A DNA stretch of 40,787 bases from Chloroflexota bacterium (GCA_009773005.1 WOUT01000021.1:1-40787); one strand, 5' to 3'; shown: positions 27,520 to 36,439, numbered from the stretch's first letter. A program made the numbers and translations. Notes: generated from the letters alone by a model not told the origin.

Positions 27520-29041
27520 TAATACATCCTTCTTTACTTCCGGTCATCAGATTTCCAACACGCTTGCGAACTTCATCATCAACAACTCCAGCATCGTATA
27601 ACTCTCCCTCGTAAAGAACAACTACCCGATCACTGAGAGCGAGGACTTCGTCCAGGTCGGCAGAAACCAATAAGACGCCAGCCCCTCGGTTGGCATACTC
27701 TAGAAGGGTGCGACGAATCGACTCTGTACCGGAAATATCGATGCCGCGGGTGGGTTGAGAAGCTACTACAGCCATGGCTCGTTCTGAGCCCAGCTCTCTG
27801 CCAACGATTAAGCGCTGAATATTCCCTCCCGAAAGATGCCCTGTTTGTAGATTCGCACTAGGAGTAAAGATCTGGAATCGTTGGATCAAGTCTTTTGCGA
27901 TCTGAAGGATTTCCTTTTGACGAAGGCTGAGCCAGGCTGAAATAGGTGGACGATAGTAGTCCGATGCAATTAAGTTTTCCCAGATTAATGCATCTATCGC
28001 TACCCCCGATTTATTTCGATCCGACGGGATATAGGCAACGCCGGATTCTCGAATCTTTCTTGTGGAAGTGTGAGTTATGTTTTTACCATGAACAATAACC
28101 TCGCCGCTCAAAAGTGGGCGAAGGCCCATAACGGCTTCGATCAATTCTTCTTGACCATTTCCGTCCACACCAGCTACACCGAGAACTTCACTTCCGTGTA
28201 ATTGCAGGTTCACATTTTTAACTGCCAATAAATTACGTTCATCACGCACACAAATATTTTTCAATTCAAGAACAACTTCACCAGGATGGACGCCGTTTTG
28301 TCGCATCCGTCCACCTACAGTATCCCGACCGATCATCATCTCGGCTAATTGGCAGGAGTCTGTCTCGGAAGTCTGAACGGTTCCGACAATCTTGCCAAGC
28401 CGCATGACGGTGGTGGTATCAGACACTGCTAATACTTCTCTGAGCTTATGGCTAATAAAGAGGATCGTTTTTCCCTGTTTTGCCAAGCCACGCAGCATTT
28501 CGAATAACTCTTCAGTTTCCATATCGGTTAAGACCGCGGTTGGTTCATCCAGGATCAGAATATCAGCACCGCGATAGAGGGCTTTTAAAATCTCCGCTCT
28601 CTGCTGTTCACCAACTGAGGCATCTCTTGCCAGATTATTTACTTTGATGGGTAATCCGTACTTTTCAGATATTTCTTTAACGCTTTGATTGATGCGTTTA
28701 TTATCTACAAACCCCATTCGTTGAGGTTCCATACCCAACACAATATTTTGACCTAATGTGAACGAAGGAACCAATTTGAAATGTTGGTGAACCATACCAA
28801 TTCCATTGGATATGGCTGCTCGTGAACTGTGCAGTTTCACCTCTTTACCTTTAATAAAAATCGAGCCAGAATCTGGCTGATAAAGTCCGTACATGATATT
28901 CATGAGGGTCGTTTTACCGGCGCCATTTTCGCCTACAATGGCGCGGATCTCACCCTGATTCACGCTCAAGTTGATGTCCTGATTGGCTTTAACACCTGGA
29001 AACTCTTTATTAATATTTTTTACAGATATCGCTTCAGCCAT
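27509..29041 (-). CDS. ABC ATPase with two nucleotide-binding domains (BMP/nucleoside importer)
   Basis: 510 aa from the ATG at 29041; an in-frame ATG at 29059 has no ribosome site. The first domain has GENGAGKTT, signature SVGEQQRAE and Walker B ILILDEPTAVLTD. The second has GVDGNGQEE in place of Walker A, LSGGNIQR and a degenerate Walker B region (AMAVVASQPTRGID), as in the RbsA/NupO group. It energises uptake through the two downstream permeases. A strong hairpin separates it from the binding-protein gene upstream. Confidence 0.9.
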   Translation of the reverse strand: MAEAISVKNINKEFPGVKANQDINLSVNQGEIRAIVGENGAGKTTLMNIMYGLYQPDSGSIFIKGKEVKLHSSRAAISNGIGMVHQHFKLVPSFTLGQNIVLGMEPQRMGFVDNKRINQSVKEISEKYGLPIKVNNLARDASVGEQQRAEILKALYRGADILILDEPTAVLTDMETEELFEMLRGLAKQGKTILFISHKLREVLAVSDTTTVMRLGKIVGTVQTSETDSCQLAEMMIGRDTVGGRMRQNGVHPGEVVLELKNICVRDERNLLAVKNVNLQLHGSEVLGVAGVDGNGQEELIEAVMGLRPLLSGEVIVHGKNITHTSTRKIRESGVAYIPSDRNKSGVAIDALIWENLIASDYYRPPISAWLSLRQKEILQIAKDLIQRFQIFTPSANLQTGHLSGGNIQRLIVGRELGSERAMAVVASQPTRGIDISGTESIRRTLLEYANRGAGVLLVSADLDEVLALSDRVVVLYEGELYDAGVVDDEVRKRVGNLMTGSKEGCINDK

Positions 29042-29134
29042 TCTTCGTCTTAACCTCATTTCTTGCCAGCAAAAATTTCAGGTCATTACAGGTAGGATAA
29101 ACAAGGCAGTTCTAATAATTAGCGACTTTGTGAA

Positions 29135-29173
29135 CCTGCTGCTGGGGGGGAAAAAATGGACACCAGCAGCAGG
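29135..29173 (-). terminator. hairpin between binding-protein and ATPase genes (attenuator-like)
   Basis: CCTGCTGCTGG (29135-29145) and CCAGCAGCAGG (29163-29173) form a perfect 11-bp, GC-rich stem with a 17-nt loop. It starts 20 nt after the binding-protein stop. No U-run follows on the minus strand, so it may protect the upstream message or partly end transcription, giving more binding protein than transporter. Confidence 0.6.
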
Positions 29174-29193
29174 ACGAACTAAAATGAATCTAT

Positions 29194-30276
29194 TTACCTT
29201 AATGGTCGATTTACAGCAATCTTCCCGTCGATAATATCTTGTTTAGCCTTGAAGACGCTGTCCTTGATCGCTTGCGGAACGAGGTCGCCGATAACTGACA
29301 TATCAGTGATGTCCATAACGCCGCTAGCCAGGCCGTATTTCACTTCGCCAGCTTTGAATTCGCCATTTAGATAACCCTTGATAGCATTATAAACAGCGAC
29401 ATCGGTATGTTTCAGAACCGAGATGAGAACATGTCCCGGTACTTTTTCGTCCCAGCTAACGTCTGTACCAATACCGTAAACACCTTTTTCTGCAACAGCT
29501 TCAAAGACGCCAGCATCACCGAATGAACCAGCTACCGAGTAGACGATATCCACTTTTTGGTTTTCGATCATGGAAAGAGCAAGCTCTTTGGCTTTGGCAG
29601 GATCAGCGAATGAACCTACGTAGGCGACTTCGATCTTGATAGTTGGATCAATGTAGGCAACGCCCTGTTGTAAACCACTCAAGAAGCGATGAATGACAGG
29701 AATATCCATTCCACCGATGAATCCAATTACTTTATCAGGATTCATGTTTTCAACATCTTTCAGGACAGTCATTTGAGCTGCGAGTACACCAGCCAGGAAT
29801 GTACCTTCCTGTTCCTGAGAAATCAATCCTTGGACGTTATCGCCACCGATGTAAGAATCTACCAGAACGTATTTGGTGTTCGGGAAATCGACACCGACAT
29901 TCTTTACGGCATCCTGCATGGTTGAGCCTACAGCGATCACTAAGTTGGCGCCATCCTGGGAAGCAGTTCGGACATTACGTTCCCATTCTTCTGCGACCAT
30001 GCTCTCGAGAATGATCTCTTTGAAACCAAACTCGGCGGCAGCTTTTTTGTAGCCTTCTCCAGCCAAGAACATGAATCCTTCAGTTCCGGTGCGACCTGCG
30101 GGTACGAGGGCGATCATGGGCGGCACAGCTGTTGGGGGAATAGCAGTAGCAGGAGCTTCTGTTGCAACCACTGGTGCCTCAGTTACTACGGCAGTTGGTG
30201 TTGCAGTGGGTGCACAAGCTGATAGCACGATCGCCACAAGCAGCAAAAGACCTAGCACGTTAGATAACCTTTTCAT
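29194..30276 (-). CDS. BMP-family substrate-binding lipoprotein
   Basis: 360 aa from the ATG at 30276, which has GAGGAG 6 nt upstream. A signal peptide ends in the lipobox LSAC with lipidated C21. A Thr/Pro/Ala-rich flexible linker covers about residues 22-55. The Bmp/Med domain follows, with SFGDAGVFEAVAEKGVYGIGTD and IGFIGGMDIPVIHRF. It binds the substrate outside the membrane and delivers it to the ABC transporter encoded downstream. BMP proteins typically bind nucleosides, which fits the deaminases and hydroxylases around it, but autoinducer-like and purine ligands are also known in the family. Confidence 0.92.
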   Translation of the reverse strand: MKRLSNVLGLLLLVAIVLSACAPTATPTAVVTEAPVVATEAPATAIPPTAVPPMIALVPAGRTGTEGFMFLAGEGYKKAAAEFGFKEIILESMVAEEWERNVRTASQDGANLVIAVGSTMQDAVKNVGVDFPNTKYVLVDSYIGGDNVQGLISQEQEGTFLAGVLAAQMTVLKDVENMNPDKVIGFIGGMDIPVIHRFLSGLQQGVAYIDPTIKIEVAYVGSFADPAKAKELALSMIENQKVDIVYSVAGSFGDAGVFEAVAEKGVYGIGTDVSWDEKVPGHVLISVLKHTDVAVYNAIKGYLNGEFKAGEVKYGLASGVMDITDMSVIGDLVPQAIKDSVFKAKQDIIDGKIAVNRPLR

Positions 30277-30387
30277 CGTTTTCTCCTCAGATTTTATGAA
30301 TATGATCGAATCGATTGAAAAAATAGTTTTGCTATATATATGAGTTTTGAGCACCTCCTTTTTAGGCGGAAAATGTATTGTCAGGAC

Positions 30388-31740
30388 TTAAGGGTGCGGC
30401 CAGTCGTTGCTTTTCCACAAACGAACTGCTTGTTCCTTTGATTTCGCCTGTACCTCTTTTTCGTCAAATTTGATGAATTTTCCGTCCTGTAATATCACTT
30501 CACCATCAATTAGAACCGTATCAACGTCTGCTCTTTCGCAGGTTCCAACGATGTAGTTTTTGACATTAATTTCAAATAGCGGAACTGTAGACCGGTCTGC
30601 CAAAAGTAAGATATCGGCTTTTTTACCAATTTCAAGAGACCCGATTTGGTCTTCCATTTGTAAGGCGCGGGCAGCTTGTCTAGTCGCCATGCGTAAAACC
30701 TGGTTGTCATTCATTAATTCTGGATTTTCATATTTAATACGGTGGATCATTTGCGCAGTACGCATGACCTCAAAATAATTGAATGTTTGACCATCTGTAC
30801 CTAAGCCAACTGTCACACCTTCGCGCAACAGGTGTAACATATCGGGCCAGAAACTGAAAATTGCATTCGATTCAGCATTATGGGCAACTTTAACGTCATA
30901 CTGTTTAAATATTTGGGGATCTTGCCATTGATCAATATAAGAGCAATGGAATAAGATCAGATTCGGGCTGAGAAAACCGATATCTGCCAGGTACCGGGTT
31001 GGACGCTTACCGAAACGTCGGCAGGTATCAAAGTGGTGCCAACGATCATCCAGGTGGTGCATCATATAACCCGCACCCAACTCATCAGCGGTTTTCTTTA
31101 CTTCTTGCAGTAACTCTGTTGAACAAGTATAGGTTGTATGCACCCCGATGCGCCCTGTAATGCGATCATAGGAGCGTGAACGGCATCGCTTGATATGGTT
31201 GACGTTTTCTGCAATACCCATAGCTGCGTTTTCTTCGCTAATTCGCCCTGTGGTCTCAAAAGAAAGGACAGCTCGGATTCCAGTTTCCATGCAGGCTTTA
31301 TCTACAGCTTCAAGGGCGCCGGGTAGTGCATAGGAGCCCTCCGCAGTATCGGTAGTAGTGGTAATACCGCTGCGAATATGATCTGCAACATTTGCGCGGG
31401 TTCCAGCAAACATGATGTTCTGGTCGACCCGATCTTCCAAAAGAGGTAACCAGAATCGATCCATCCAAGAGACAAAAGAAAAATCAGGGGATTCAAAGCC
31501 AGAATAGGGAATACTACGCACCACCGCACTATACAAATGATTGTGGCAACTTACCATGCCGGGCATAACAATTTTTCCGGTTGCATCAATGATCTTAGCG
31601 CCAGGTTTATCCGGGATCGTTGAACCTGGTGCCACTTCTGTAATGCGATTTCCCTCGATTACAACTGTTCCATCTCGAAAAATCCGATCTTGATCGTCCA
31701 AGGTAACTACCAAGCCATGTTTGATTAATGTAGTTTCCAT
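30388..31740 (-). CDS. SsnA-like amidohydrolase (putative aminohydrolase)
   Basis: 450 aa. H66 and H68 lie in SCHNHLYSAVVRS, a context like that of SsnA-type aminohydrolases. The third histidine is in GYMMHHLDDR (H228/H229), followed by aspartates instead of the usual glutamate; H265 (LFHCSYID) and D315 (LGTDGQTFN) complete the site. GGAGG lies 8 nt before the ATG. It is encoded between the aldolase and the transporter. The family hydrolyses amino- or chloro-substituted N-heterocycles, but SsnA itself has no firmly known substrate, so none is assigned here. Confidence 0.83.
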   Translation of the reverse strand: METTLIKHGLVVTLDDQDRIFRDGTVVIEGNRITEVAPGSTIPDKPGAKIIDATGKIVMPGMVSCHNHLYSAVVRSIPYSGFESPDFSFVSWMDRFWLPLLEDRVDQNIMFAGTRANVADHIRSGITTTTDTAEGSYALPGALEAVDKACMETGIRAVLSFETTGRISEENAAMGIAENVNHIKRCRSRSYDRITGRIGVHTTYTCSTELLQEVKKTADELGAGYMMHHLDDRWHHFDTCRRFGKRPTRYLADIGFLSPNLILFHCSYIDQWQDPQIFKQYDVKVAHNAESNAIFSFWPDMLHLLREGVTVGLGTDGQTFNYFEVMRTAQMIHRIKYENPELMNDNQVLRMATRQAARALQMEDQIGSLEIGKKADILLLADRSTVPLFEINVKNYIVGTCERADVDTVLIDGEVILQDGKFIKFDEKEVQAKSKEQAVRLWKSNDWPHP

Positions 31741-31775
31741 AAAAAAACCTCCATTTAAACCACTACTTATAAGGG

Positions 31776-32555
31776 TTAAGCTTTTGCAGAATCCTTTAAC
31801 TTGGTAATTGCATTTTGAATTCCAGAACGGAGCATGGCGATATCAGTGGCATATGCAATCAACTGCATACCTCGCCGCTGCCATTCAATGAGCCATTCCA
31901 AGTTGGCGATGTGAATCCCGCAAGGGATATTATGTTTTTTTGCAGAATCTAAAACTACCTGGATCGTAGATTCAAGTGCTGCTAGAGTGTCTTTATCGTG
32001 AACACCCATACTCATTGCCAAATCATTTGGCCCTAAAATCGCAGCTCCGACACCTTCTACTGAAAATAACTCATCTATGTTTTCAATGGCTTTTGCCTGT
32101 TCAATTTGAAGGATGATGAGATTCTCTTTATTGGCTTGCTCTGCAAACTCCCACATACCTTGGGCGGCGAAGTCGTTGTGTCCTTTATCAGCAGAAAGTC
32201 CTCTGACGCCAACTGGTGGATACATGAGACATTCAACGATTCTCTCAACCTGGGCTTTGGTTTCAATCCGCGGCACCATCACTCCCATTGCTCCCGCGTC
32301 CATGGGTCGAACTAACCACTCGTAGGCATCACCAGGGACGCGTACCAAAGGGGTTAAGCCTTCCAAACGGGTGACTTTGACCATATCTGCGATAACAGAC
32401 AAATCAAATGGACCATGTTCCATATCAAAGAAGACAAAGTCACAACCACCTCGAGCCATAATTTGACCAATGGAAGGGGATCGAACATCCATGATCATGG
32501 TGCCATAAGCTACTTCTCCAGCTGCTAATTTTGCGCGTAATGGATTGAGTATCAT
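31776..32555 (-). CDS. HpcH/HpaI-family class II aldolase
   Basis: 259 aa. FDMEHGPFD, the VRVP strand, DAGAMGVMVPRIE and LGPNDLAMSMG are the conserved metal- and pyruvate-binding elements of the 2-keto-3-deoxy-sugar/4-hydroxy-2-oxoacid aldolases. The family splits 2-oxo acids into pyruvate and an aldehyde such as tartronate semialdehyde. This fits the tartronate-semialdehyde-reductase-like gene at the left end of the window. It lies 29 bp after the dehydrogenase gene, with AGAGGAG before the ATG. Confidence 0.87.
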   Translation of the reverse strand: MILNPLRAKLAAGEVAYGTMIMDVRSPSIGQIMARGGCDFVFFDMEHGPFDLSVIADMVKVTRLEGLTPLVRVPGDAYEWLVRPMDAGAMGVMVPRIETKAQVERIVECLMYPPVGVRGLSADKGHNDFAAQGMWEFAEQANKENLIILQIEQAKAIENIDELFSVEGVGAAILGPNDLAMSMGVHDKDTLAALESTIQVVLDSAKKHNIPCGIHIANLEWLIEWQRRGMQLIAYATDIAMLRSGIQNAITKLKDSAKA

Positions 32556-32584
32556 TGTTTTAGGGCTCCTCTTAAGAATTTTGA

Positions 32585-33550
32585 TTAATTATTAAAGACT
32601 TCGGGATTTGCTGGATATTTTGGCATTTCGCCACGAAGTACACGAAGTACGTCCTCGGCTACCATCATTCCCATACGCTGCCGGCCTTCTTCTGTGAAAC
32701 TTGCTAAATGTGGAGTGAGGATAACATTGTCTAGACTGAATAAGGGGTTGGTGGGTAAGGGTGGTTCAGGGTCATAAACATCCACCCCTGCGCCGGCGAT
32801 TACATTATTCTGTAATGCAGCAATGAGTGCCGGCTCATCAACGACTGGACCTCGAGCGCAATTAATTAAGAAACCGTTCTTTCCTAATGCTTTTAGGACT
32901 TCAGCGTTGATCATGTGGAGAGTTTGTGGGGTTGCAGGAGTGTGAACTGATAGAACACTAACTACAGATGCCATCTCCATCAAATCTGTGTGTGGAATTG
33001 CTCCCCATGTTTCGATCTTTGAGGTAGAAATAAACGGATCAAAGGCATGTATTTCCATTTTGAAAGCGTCCCGGCATATCTCGGCAAATCTCTGACCAAT
33101 GCGCCCAAACCCAGCTACGCCGACTTTTTTACCCAGTAACTCAACTCCAACTACCGAATCACGAATTTTGAAATTTCCTGAGCGAGTTGCTTTATCCAAC
33201 AAGCAAAGTTTTCGAGCTGCTGCGACCATCAACAAAAATGCATGCTCCGCTGTTGATTCTGTAACCCCTTCAGGCGTAAAAGTAATTGGGATTCCATTCT
33301 GGGTTGCAGCATTCACATCAACATTTTCCAACCCAACGCCGTGTCGTCCAATTACTTCAATACCAGGTATTTTCTCAAGAACAGATGCGGTGGCAGTAAA
33401 ACCTACACATAGCACCATACCATTAACTTTAAGTAGCATTTCCAGTATCTCGTCTGAGGTTGCTGAATACGGGGTCAAGACTTCAACTTCTGTAGCCAAC
33501 AATTTGATGGCGTCTTCGTGGATGGGTTTGTTGACTAAAACTTTTTTCAT
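32585..33550 (-). CDS. D-2-hydroxyacid dehydrogenase (phosphoglycerate-dehydrogenase-like)
   Basis: 321 aa. The NAD loop GFGRIGQ is in the middle of the chain. The catalytic arginine is in NCARGPVVDE, the glutamate in YDPEPP and the histidine in LTPHLASF. The protein lacks the C-terminal ACT domain of long SerA enzymes, so this is the short form. It could interconvert a 2-hydroxy acid and a 2-oxo acid that is the aldolase substrate. It is the first enzyme gene behind the FadR-type regulator, 73 bp downstream. AAGGGA precedes the ATG. Confidence 0.87.
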   Translation of the reverse strand: MKKVLVNKPIHEDAIKLLATEVEVLTPYSATSDEILEMLLKVNGMVLCVGFTATASVLEKIPGIEVIGRHGVGLENVDVNAATQNGIPITFTPEGVTESTAEHAFLLMVAAARKLCLLDKATRSGNFKIRDSVVGVELLGKKVGVAGFGRIGQRFAEICRDAFKMEIHAFDPFISTSKIETWGAIPHTDLMEMASVVSVLSVHTPATPQTLHMINAEVLKALGKNGFLINCARGPVVDEPALIAALQNNVIAGAGVDVYDPEPPLPTNPLFSLDNVILTPHLASFTEEGRQRMGMMVAEDVLRVLRGEMPKYPANPEVFNN

Positions 33551-33623
33551 GGGCGTCCCTTCAAAAACGTAGATTTGATCTTGCCTGCCATTTACATAAT
33601 GAAAGTGGCCATTATTTTATGAA

Positions 33624-34352
33624 CTAAGGACTAGTTTTTGTTTTTGTGCCATTACTCAAGAAAGGTAATAATCGAGCACCAGAAGCATTCACCAATGTGC
33701 GCATAGTTTCAGAAGCCTTCATTGGATCATGCTCGCCAATTGCAATGGCCACATTTTTATGCCAACGCCACCCTTCATAGGTTTGCGGTAAAACGCGTAA
33801 AACTTCGTCAAGAGCTTCAAATAATGAACCAACGATTTGGCTTAAAAATTCATTATTTGCAATCTCAGCGATTTTTTTGTGAAATGAGAGGTCTAATTCG
33901 TGAGTCCGATCACGTTCACCCTTTTCGATCGCATTTATTTCCTGCTCTAAAATATCGAATAACTCCTTGATCTGTTCTTCAGTAGCACGCTCGGCCGCAA
34001 AATAAGAAAAGCCCGTTTCAATAACTCCACGGGCTTCAAATAATGAAAGTAAATCCGTTTTTCCCATTGCCAGGGACACATTTACCATGTGGGAATAAAT
34101 TTCCTGGGAGGGAGTATTTGCCAGGTAAGTTCCATCTCCATGTCGTAATTCAAGAATTCCCATCGTTTGCAAGGACTGGAGACCTTCACGAAGGGTTGAC
34201 ATTCCCACATTGAATTTTTTTGCAAGGTCGCGTTGCGGGGGGAGTTTGTCACCAGGTGCCCAATAGCCATCACTAATCATTGATAAGAGGCGATCGATAA
34301 TCGCTTGTGAAATCTGCCTTCGGTGAATTGGAAGGATTTCTTTTGTGGGCAT
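33624..34352 (-). CDS. FadR-subfamily GntR transcriptional regulator
   Basis: 242 aa. The N-terminal winged helix-turn-helix is at about residues 10-78 (LPPQRDLAKKFNVGMSTLREGLQ, HGDGTYL). The all-helical FCD ligand domain follows, with the metal-binding HELDLSFHKKIAE. Such regulators respond to small organic acids. A consensus-like promoter and a 27-bp symmetric operator candidate lie directly upstream, so it probably represses itself and the long operon it heads. Confidence 0.9.
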   Translation of the reverse strand: MPTKEILPIHRRQISQAIIDRLLSMISDGYWAPGDKLPPQRDLAKKFNVGMSTLREGLQSLQTMGILELRHGDGTYLANTPSQEIYSHMVNVSLAMGKTDLLSLFEARGVIETGFSYFAAERATEEQIKELFDILEQEINAIEKGERDRTHELDLSFHKKIAEIANNEFLSQIVGSLFEALDEVLRVLPQTYEGWRWHKNVAIAIGEHDPMKASETMRTLVNASGARLLPFLSNGTKTKTSP

Positions 34353-34363
34353 ATATGTCCTAT

Positions 34364-34390
34364 AAATTGTTCAAGTGTTCAGAACAATTT
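34364..34390 (-). promoter_or_regulatory. operator candidate for the FadR-type regulator
   Basis: AAATTGTTC (34364-34372) and GAACAATTT (34382-34390) are perfect 9-bp inverted arms with a 9-nt spacer. An inner palindrome TGTTCAGAACA covers 34376-34386. The site sits just after the -10 box and ahead of the regulator start, where bound repressor would block transcription. Confidence 0.7.
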
Positions 34391-34391
34391 T

Positions 34392-34420
34392 AGTATAGAG
34401 ATTATTTTTGTAAAAGTCAA
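34392..34420 (-). promoter_or_regulatory. promoter for the FadR-type regulator and downstream operon
   Basis: On the minus strand TTGACT (34420-34415) and TATACT (34397-34392) are separated by 17 nt, the ideal spacing. It lies about 40 nt before the regulator start codon. The same transcript could run through the long co-directional gene set. Confidence 0.75.
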
Positions 34421-34559
34421 TATATTTTAAGATTGTTAGGAATTCTTGTATTTCCTTGCCCAGAATGAAATAATAGATTTAAAAATATAAATTAATGCCA
34501 CATTACTTAGCTAGAATACTGTGAAGTAATTAGAAGAATGAGTGGGCATAAATGATGAA

Positions 34560-34593
34560 AATAAAACGACACCAAAACAAGTGTCGTTTTATT
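34560..34593 (-). terminator. rho-independent terminator after the carbamoyltransferase gene
   Basis: A 13-bp perfect stem (34560-34572 with 34581-34593) surrounds the 8-nt loop CAAAACAA. On the minus strand the stem ends in a U-rich run (TTTTATTT). It starts 35 nt after the carbamoyltransferase stop and separates that unit from the FadR-type operon. Confidence 0.8.
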
Positions 34594-34627
34594 ACAACAA
34601 GGAGAGAGGAAATTGGTAAAAACGTAT

Positions 34628-35686
34628 TTACATTACTAGACTCATAACGGCTTTTTGAACGTGTAATCGATTCTCTGCTTCATCAAATGCGGCAGAAAGC
34701 CATCCTGTACCGGAAGTCTTGTCGATGACACCATTTGTCACTTCATACCCTCGGTCGCAAGGTAGGCAATGTAGATAAATTGCATTCTTAGCAGCGATAT
34801 CCATCACCTTTTCAGAGCAGATCCAATCTTTATGTTGGTCAAATATTTGTTGAGTCTTCGTTTGGTCTGATTGGCCAACCGGTGCCTGGAAAATTGGCGT
34901 CGCGCACCATGCTTTTGGATAAACAACATGTGCACCTTTTACAGCATCCTTAAACTCATGTGAAATGTTAAATTTTCCACCAGATGTTTTGGCATATTGT
35001 TCACACTGAGCGATAATCTTTGGATCCAATTCCATACCTTCGGGATGGGCAAGAGTCACGTTCATTCCCAGCATGGATGCATAGAGGATCGCAGATTGAG
35101 GAACTGCACGCGGCTTATGGACGCTTGGTGAATAAGCCCACGACATGGTATAGTTCACACCTTTGAAACCACCAAACCGTTCTTTTACGGTCATTGCATC
35201 TGCAAGACCCTGGAAGGGGTGGTAGATATCATCTTCCATGTTAAGCACTGGGATATCTGCCCACTTCGCAAATTCGCGCAACATCGCATGTGCCCCACCA
35301 TATTCCCAATCGACAGGGTCTCCATAGCAACGGATTGCGATAGCATGACCCATACGATCCAACACTCGCGCCACATCAGATACACGTTCCGTACTGTATG
35401 CGACTTCGCGACCTTCCATTGCTGGGGTGTAAATTTTGGATGGGTCCAGGTAATGTGCATGTCCACCTAGCTGGGTCATTCCTGCTTCAAATGAATTACG
35501 GGTTCGCAGTGATTGATTGTAAAAGATCATAAAGAGAGTTTTTGCGCGAAGGATATCGTCATGGTAAATACCCTTTTTCCATTTGTCTTTGAGATCAGCA
35601 GCGACTTCCAATACTGTTTCAATTTCCTCGCGGGTGAAATCGGTTTCCGCTAAGAAATCCCGGCCTTTCCATTGCTTTGTAGCCAT
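34628..35686 (-). CDS. aspartate/ornithine carbamoyltransferase-family protein (YgeW-like)
   Basis: 352 aa. The carbamoyl-phosphate site S59-L-R-T-R is followed by NSFEAGMTQLGG; the second motif is HPFQGLADAMT, and the C-terminal HCLPCDRGYEVTNGVID corresponds to the amino-acid side. The Leu in SLRTR, the HPFQ variant and the altered second-substrate loops set it apart from ordinary ornithine carbamoyltransferases. Knotted YgeW and acetyl-/succinyl-ornithine enzymes are nearer in style. No arginine genes accompany it; its partner is a GntR/UTRA regulator. In catabolic direction it would convert a carbamoylated amine or amide to carbamoyl phosphate (inference). AGGAGG lies 6 nt before the ATG. 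Confidence 0.82.
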   Translation of the reverse strand: MATKQWKGRDFLAETDFTREEIETVLEVAADLKDKWKKGIYHDDILRAKTLFMIFYNQSLRTRNSFEAGMTQLGGHAHYLDPSKIYTPAMEGREVAYSTERVSDVARVLDRMGHAIAIRCYGDPVDWEYGGAHAMLREFAKWADIPVLNMEDDIYHPFQGLADAMTVKERFGGFKGVNYTMSWAYSPSVHKPRAVPQSAILYASMLGMNVTLAHPEGMELDPKIIAQCEQYAKTSGGKFNISHEFKDAVKGAHVVYPKAWCATPIFQAPVGQSDQTKTQQIFDQHKDWICSEKVMDIAAKNAIYLHCLPCDRGYEVTNGVIDKTSGTGWLSAAFDEAENRLHVQKAVMSLVM

Positions 35687-35698
35687 AATATTATCCTC

Positions 35699-36439
35699 CT
35701 ATTGATTGGTAAGATTCTTCCTTCGAAGTACATGTAGGTAAAAGCGATCTGGTACAAAGAAATTCTCCGAAAAACTAACTATTTCACCTCCTTCATCGTA
35801 AACGGTCTCCCGGAGCAAGATTAGTGCGGTGTTGATTTTTACCCCCAAATGAGAAATGTGTTCATGGTTAGCGTTTACCGAAGTGATCTCGGTCACCGCC
35901 TCCTTCAATGGGGGTGAGTGATGTAATTTCAATAGATCCAGAACAGAACCGTCAAAGTGATTGTTGAACTGACTGGGTACCAGTATTTGGTTTGGAACAT
36001 AATCTTGATGAAGTGAAACAACTTTTTTGGCCACACAAACTGTACGCTCGATGCGGGTAATTGGATGACCCTCTGGGCAACCCAATCTTGTCGCAATATT
36101 ATCGTCAGCGTCAATTACTGTGACTGATAAATCGCCAATCTCAGGAGTCATTCCCTGCCGCCTGGCAATACTTAAAACGCTTTCAAGCTGCTCGAGACCA
36201 CTGTTTAGACGCAAAGACTCTACAAGGAAGGTGCCTTTCCCTGGGCGGCGAACCAATAAACCTTTTGCGGTGAGCGCGGACATGGCAGTACGAACCGTAG
36301 CGCGACTCACTTTAAATTCCAAACACAATTCAGCCTCAGAAGGGAAATTCATTTCTGGTGCGTATGTGCCATTCTGGATTCGTTCAAGTAGGATGTTTTC
36401 GATCTGAGATGAAATTGGTGCGTAACGAAGTATTTCCAT
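35699..36439 (-). CDS. GntR-family regulator, HutC subfamily (UTRA domain)
   Basis: 246 aa. The winged helix-turn-helix at 1-72 has FPSEAELCLEFKVSRATVRTAMSAL and RRPGKGTFL. The UTRA ligand domain begins at about residue 90 and contains the usual RIERTVCVAKKVVSLHQDYVP. It ends 12 bp before the carbamoyltransferase start, so it most likely controls that enzyme and perhaps the divergent transaldolase-like gene. The ligand is unknown. Confidence 0.88.
   Translation of the reverse strand: MEILRYAPISSQIENILLERIQNGTYAPEMNFPSEAELCLEFKVSRATVRTAMSALTAKGLLVRRPGKGTFLVESLRLNSGLEQLESVLSIARRQGMTPEIGDLSVTVIDADDNIATRLGCPEGHPITRIERTVCVAKKVVSLHQDYVPNQILVPSQFNNHFDGSVLDLLKLHHSPPLKEAVTEITSVNANHEHISHLGVKINTALILLRETVYDEGGEIVSFSENFFVPDRFYLHVLRRKNLTNQ

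Noticed and set aside
34628-35686. Annotation as arginine-biosynthetic ornithine carbamoyltransferase.
   Set aside because: Substrate motifs are variant and no arginine genes are nearby, so argF would be misleading.
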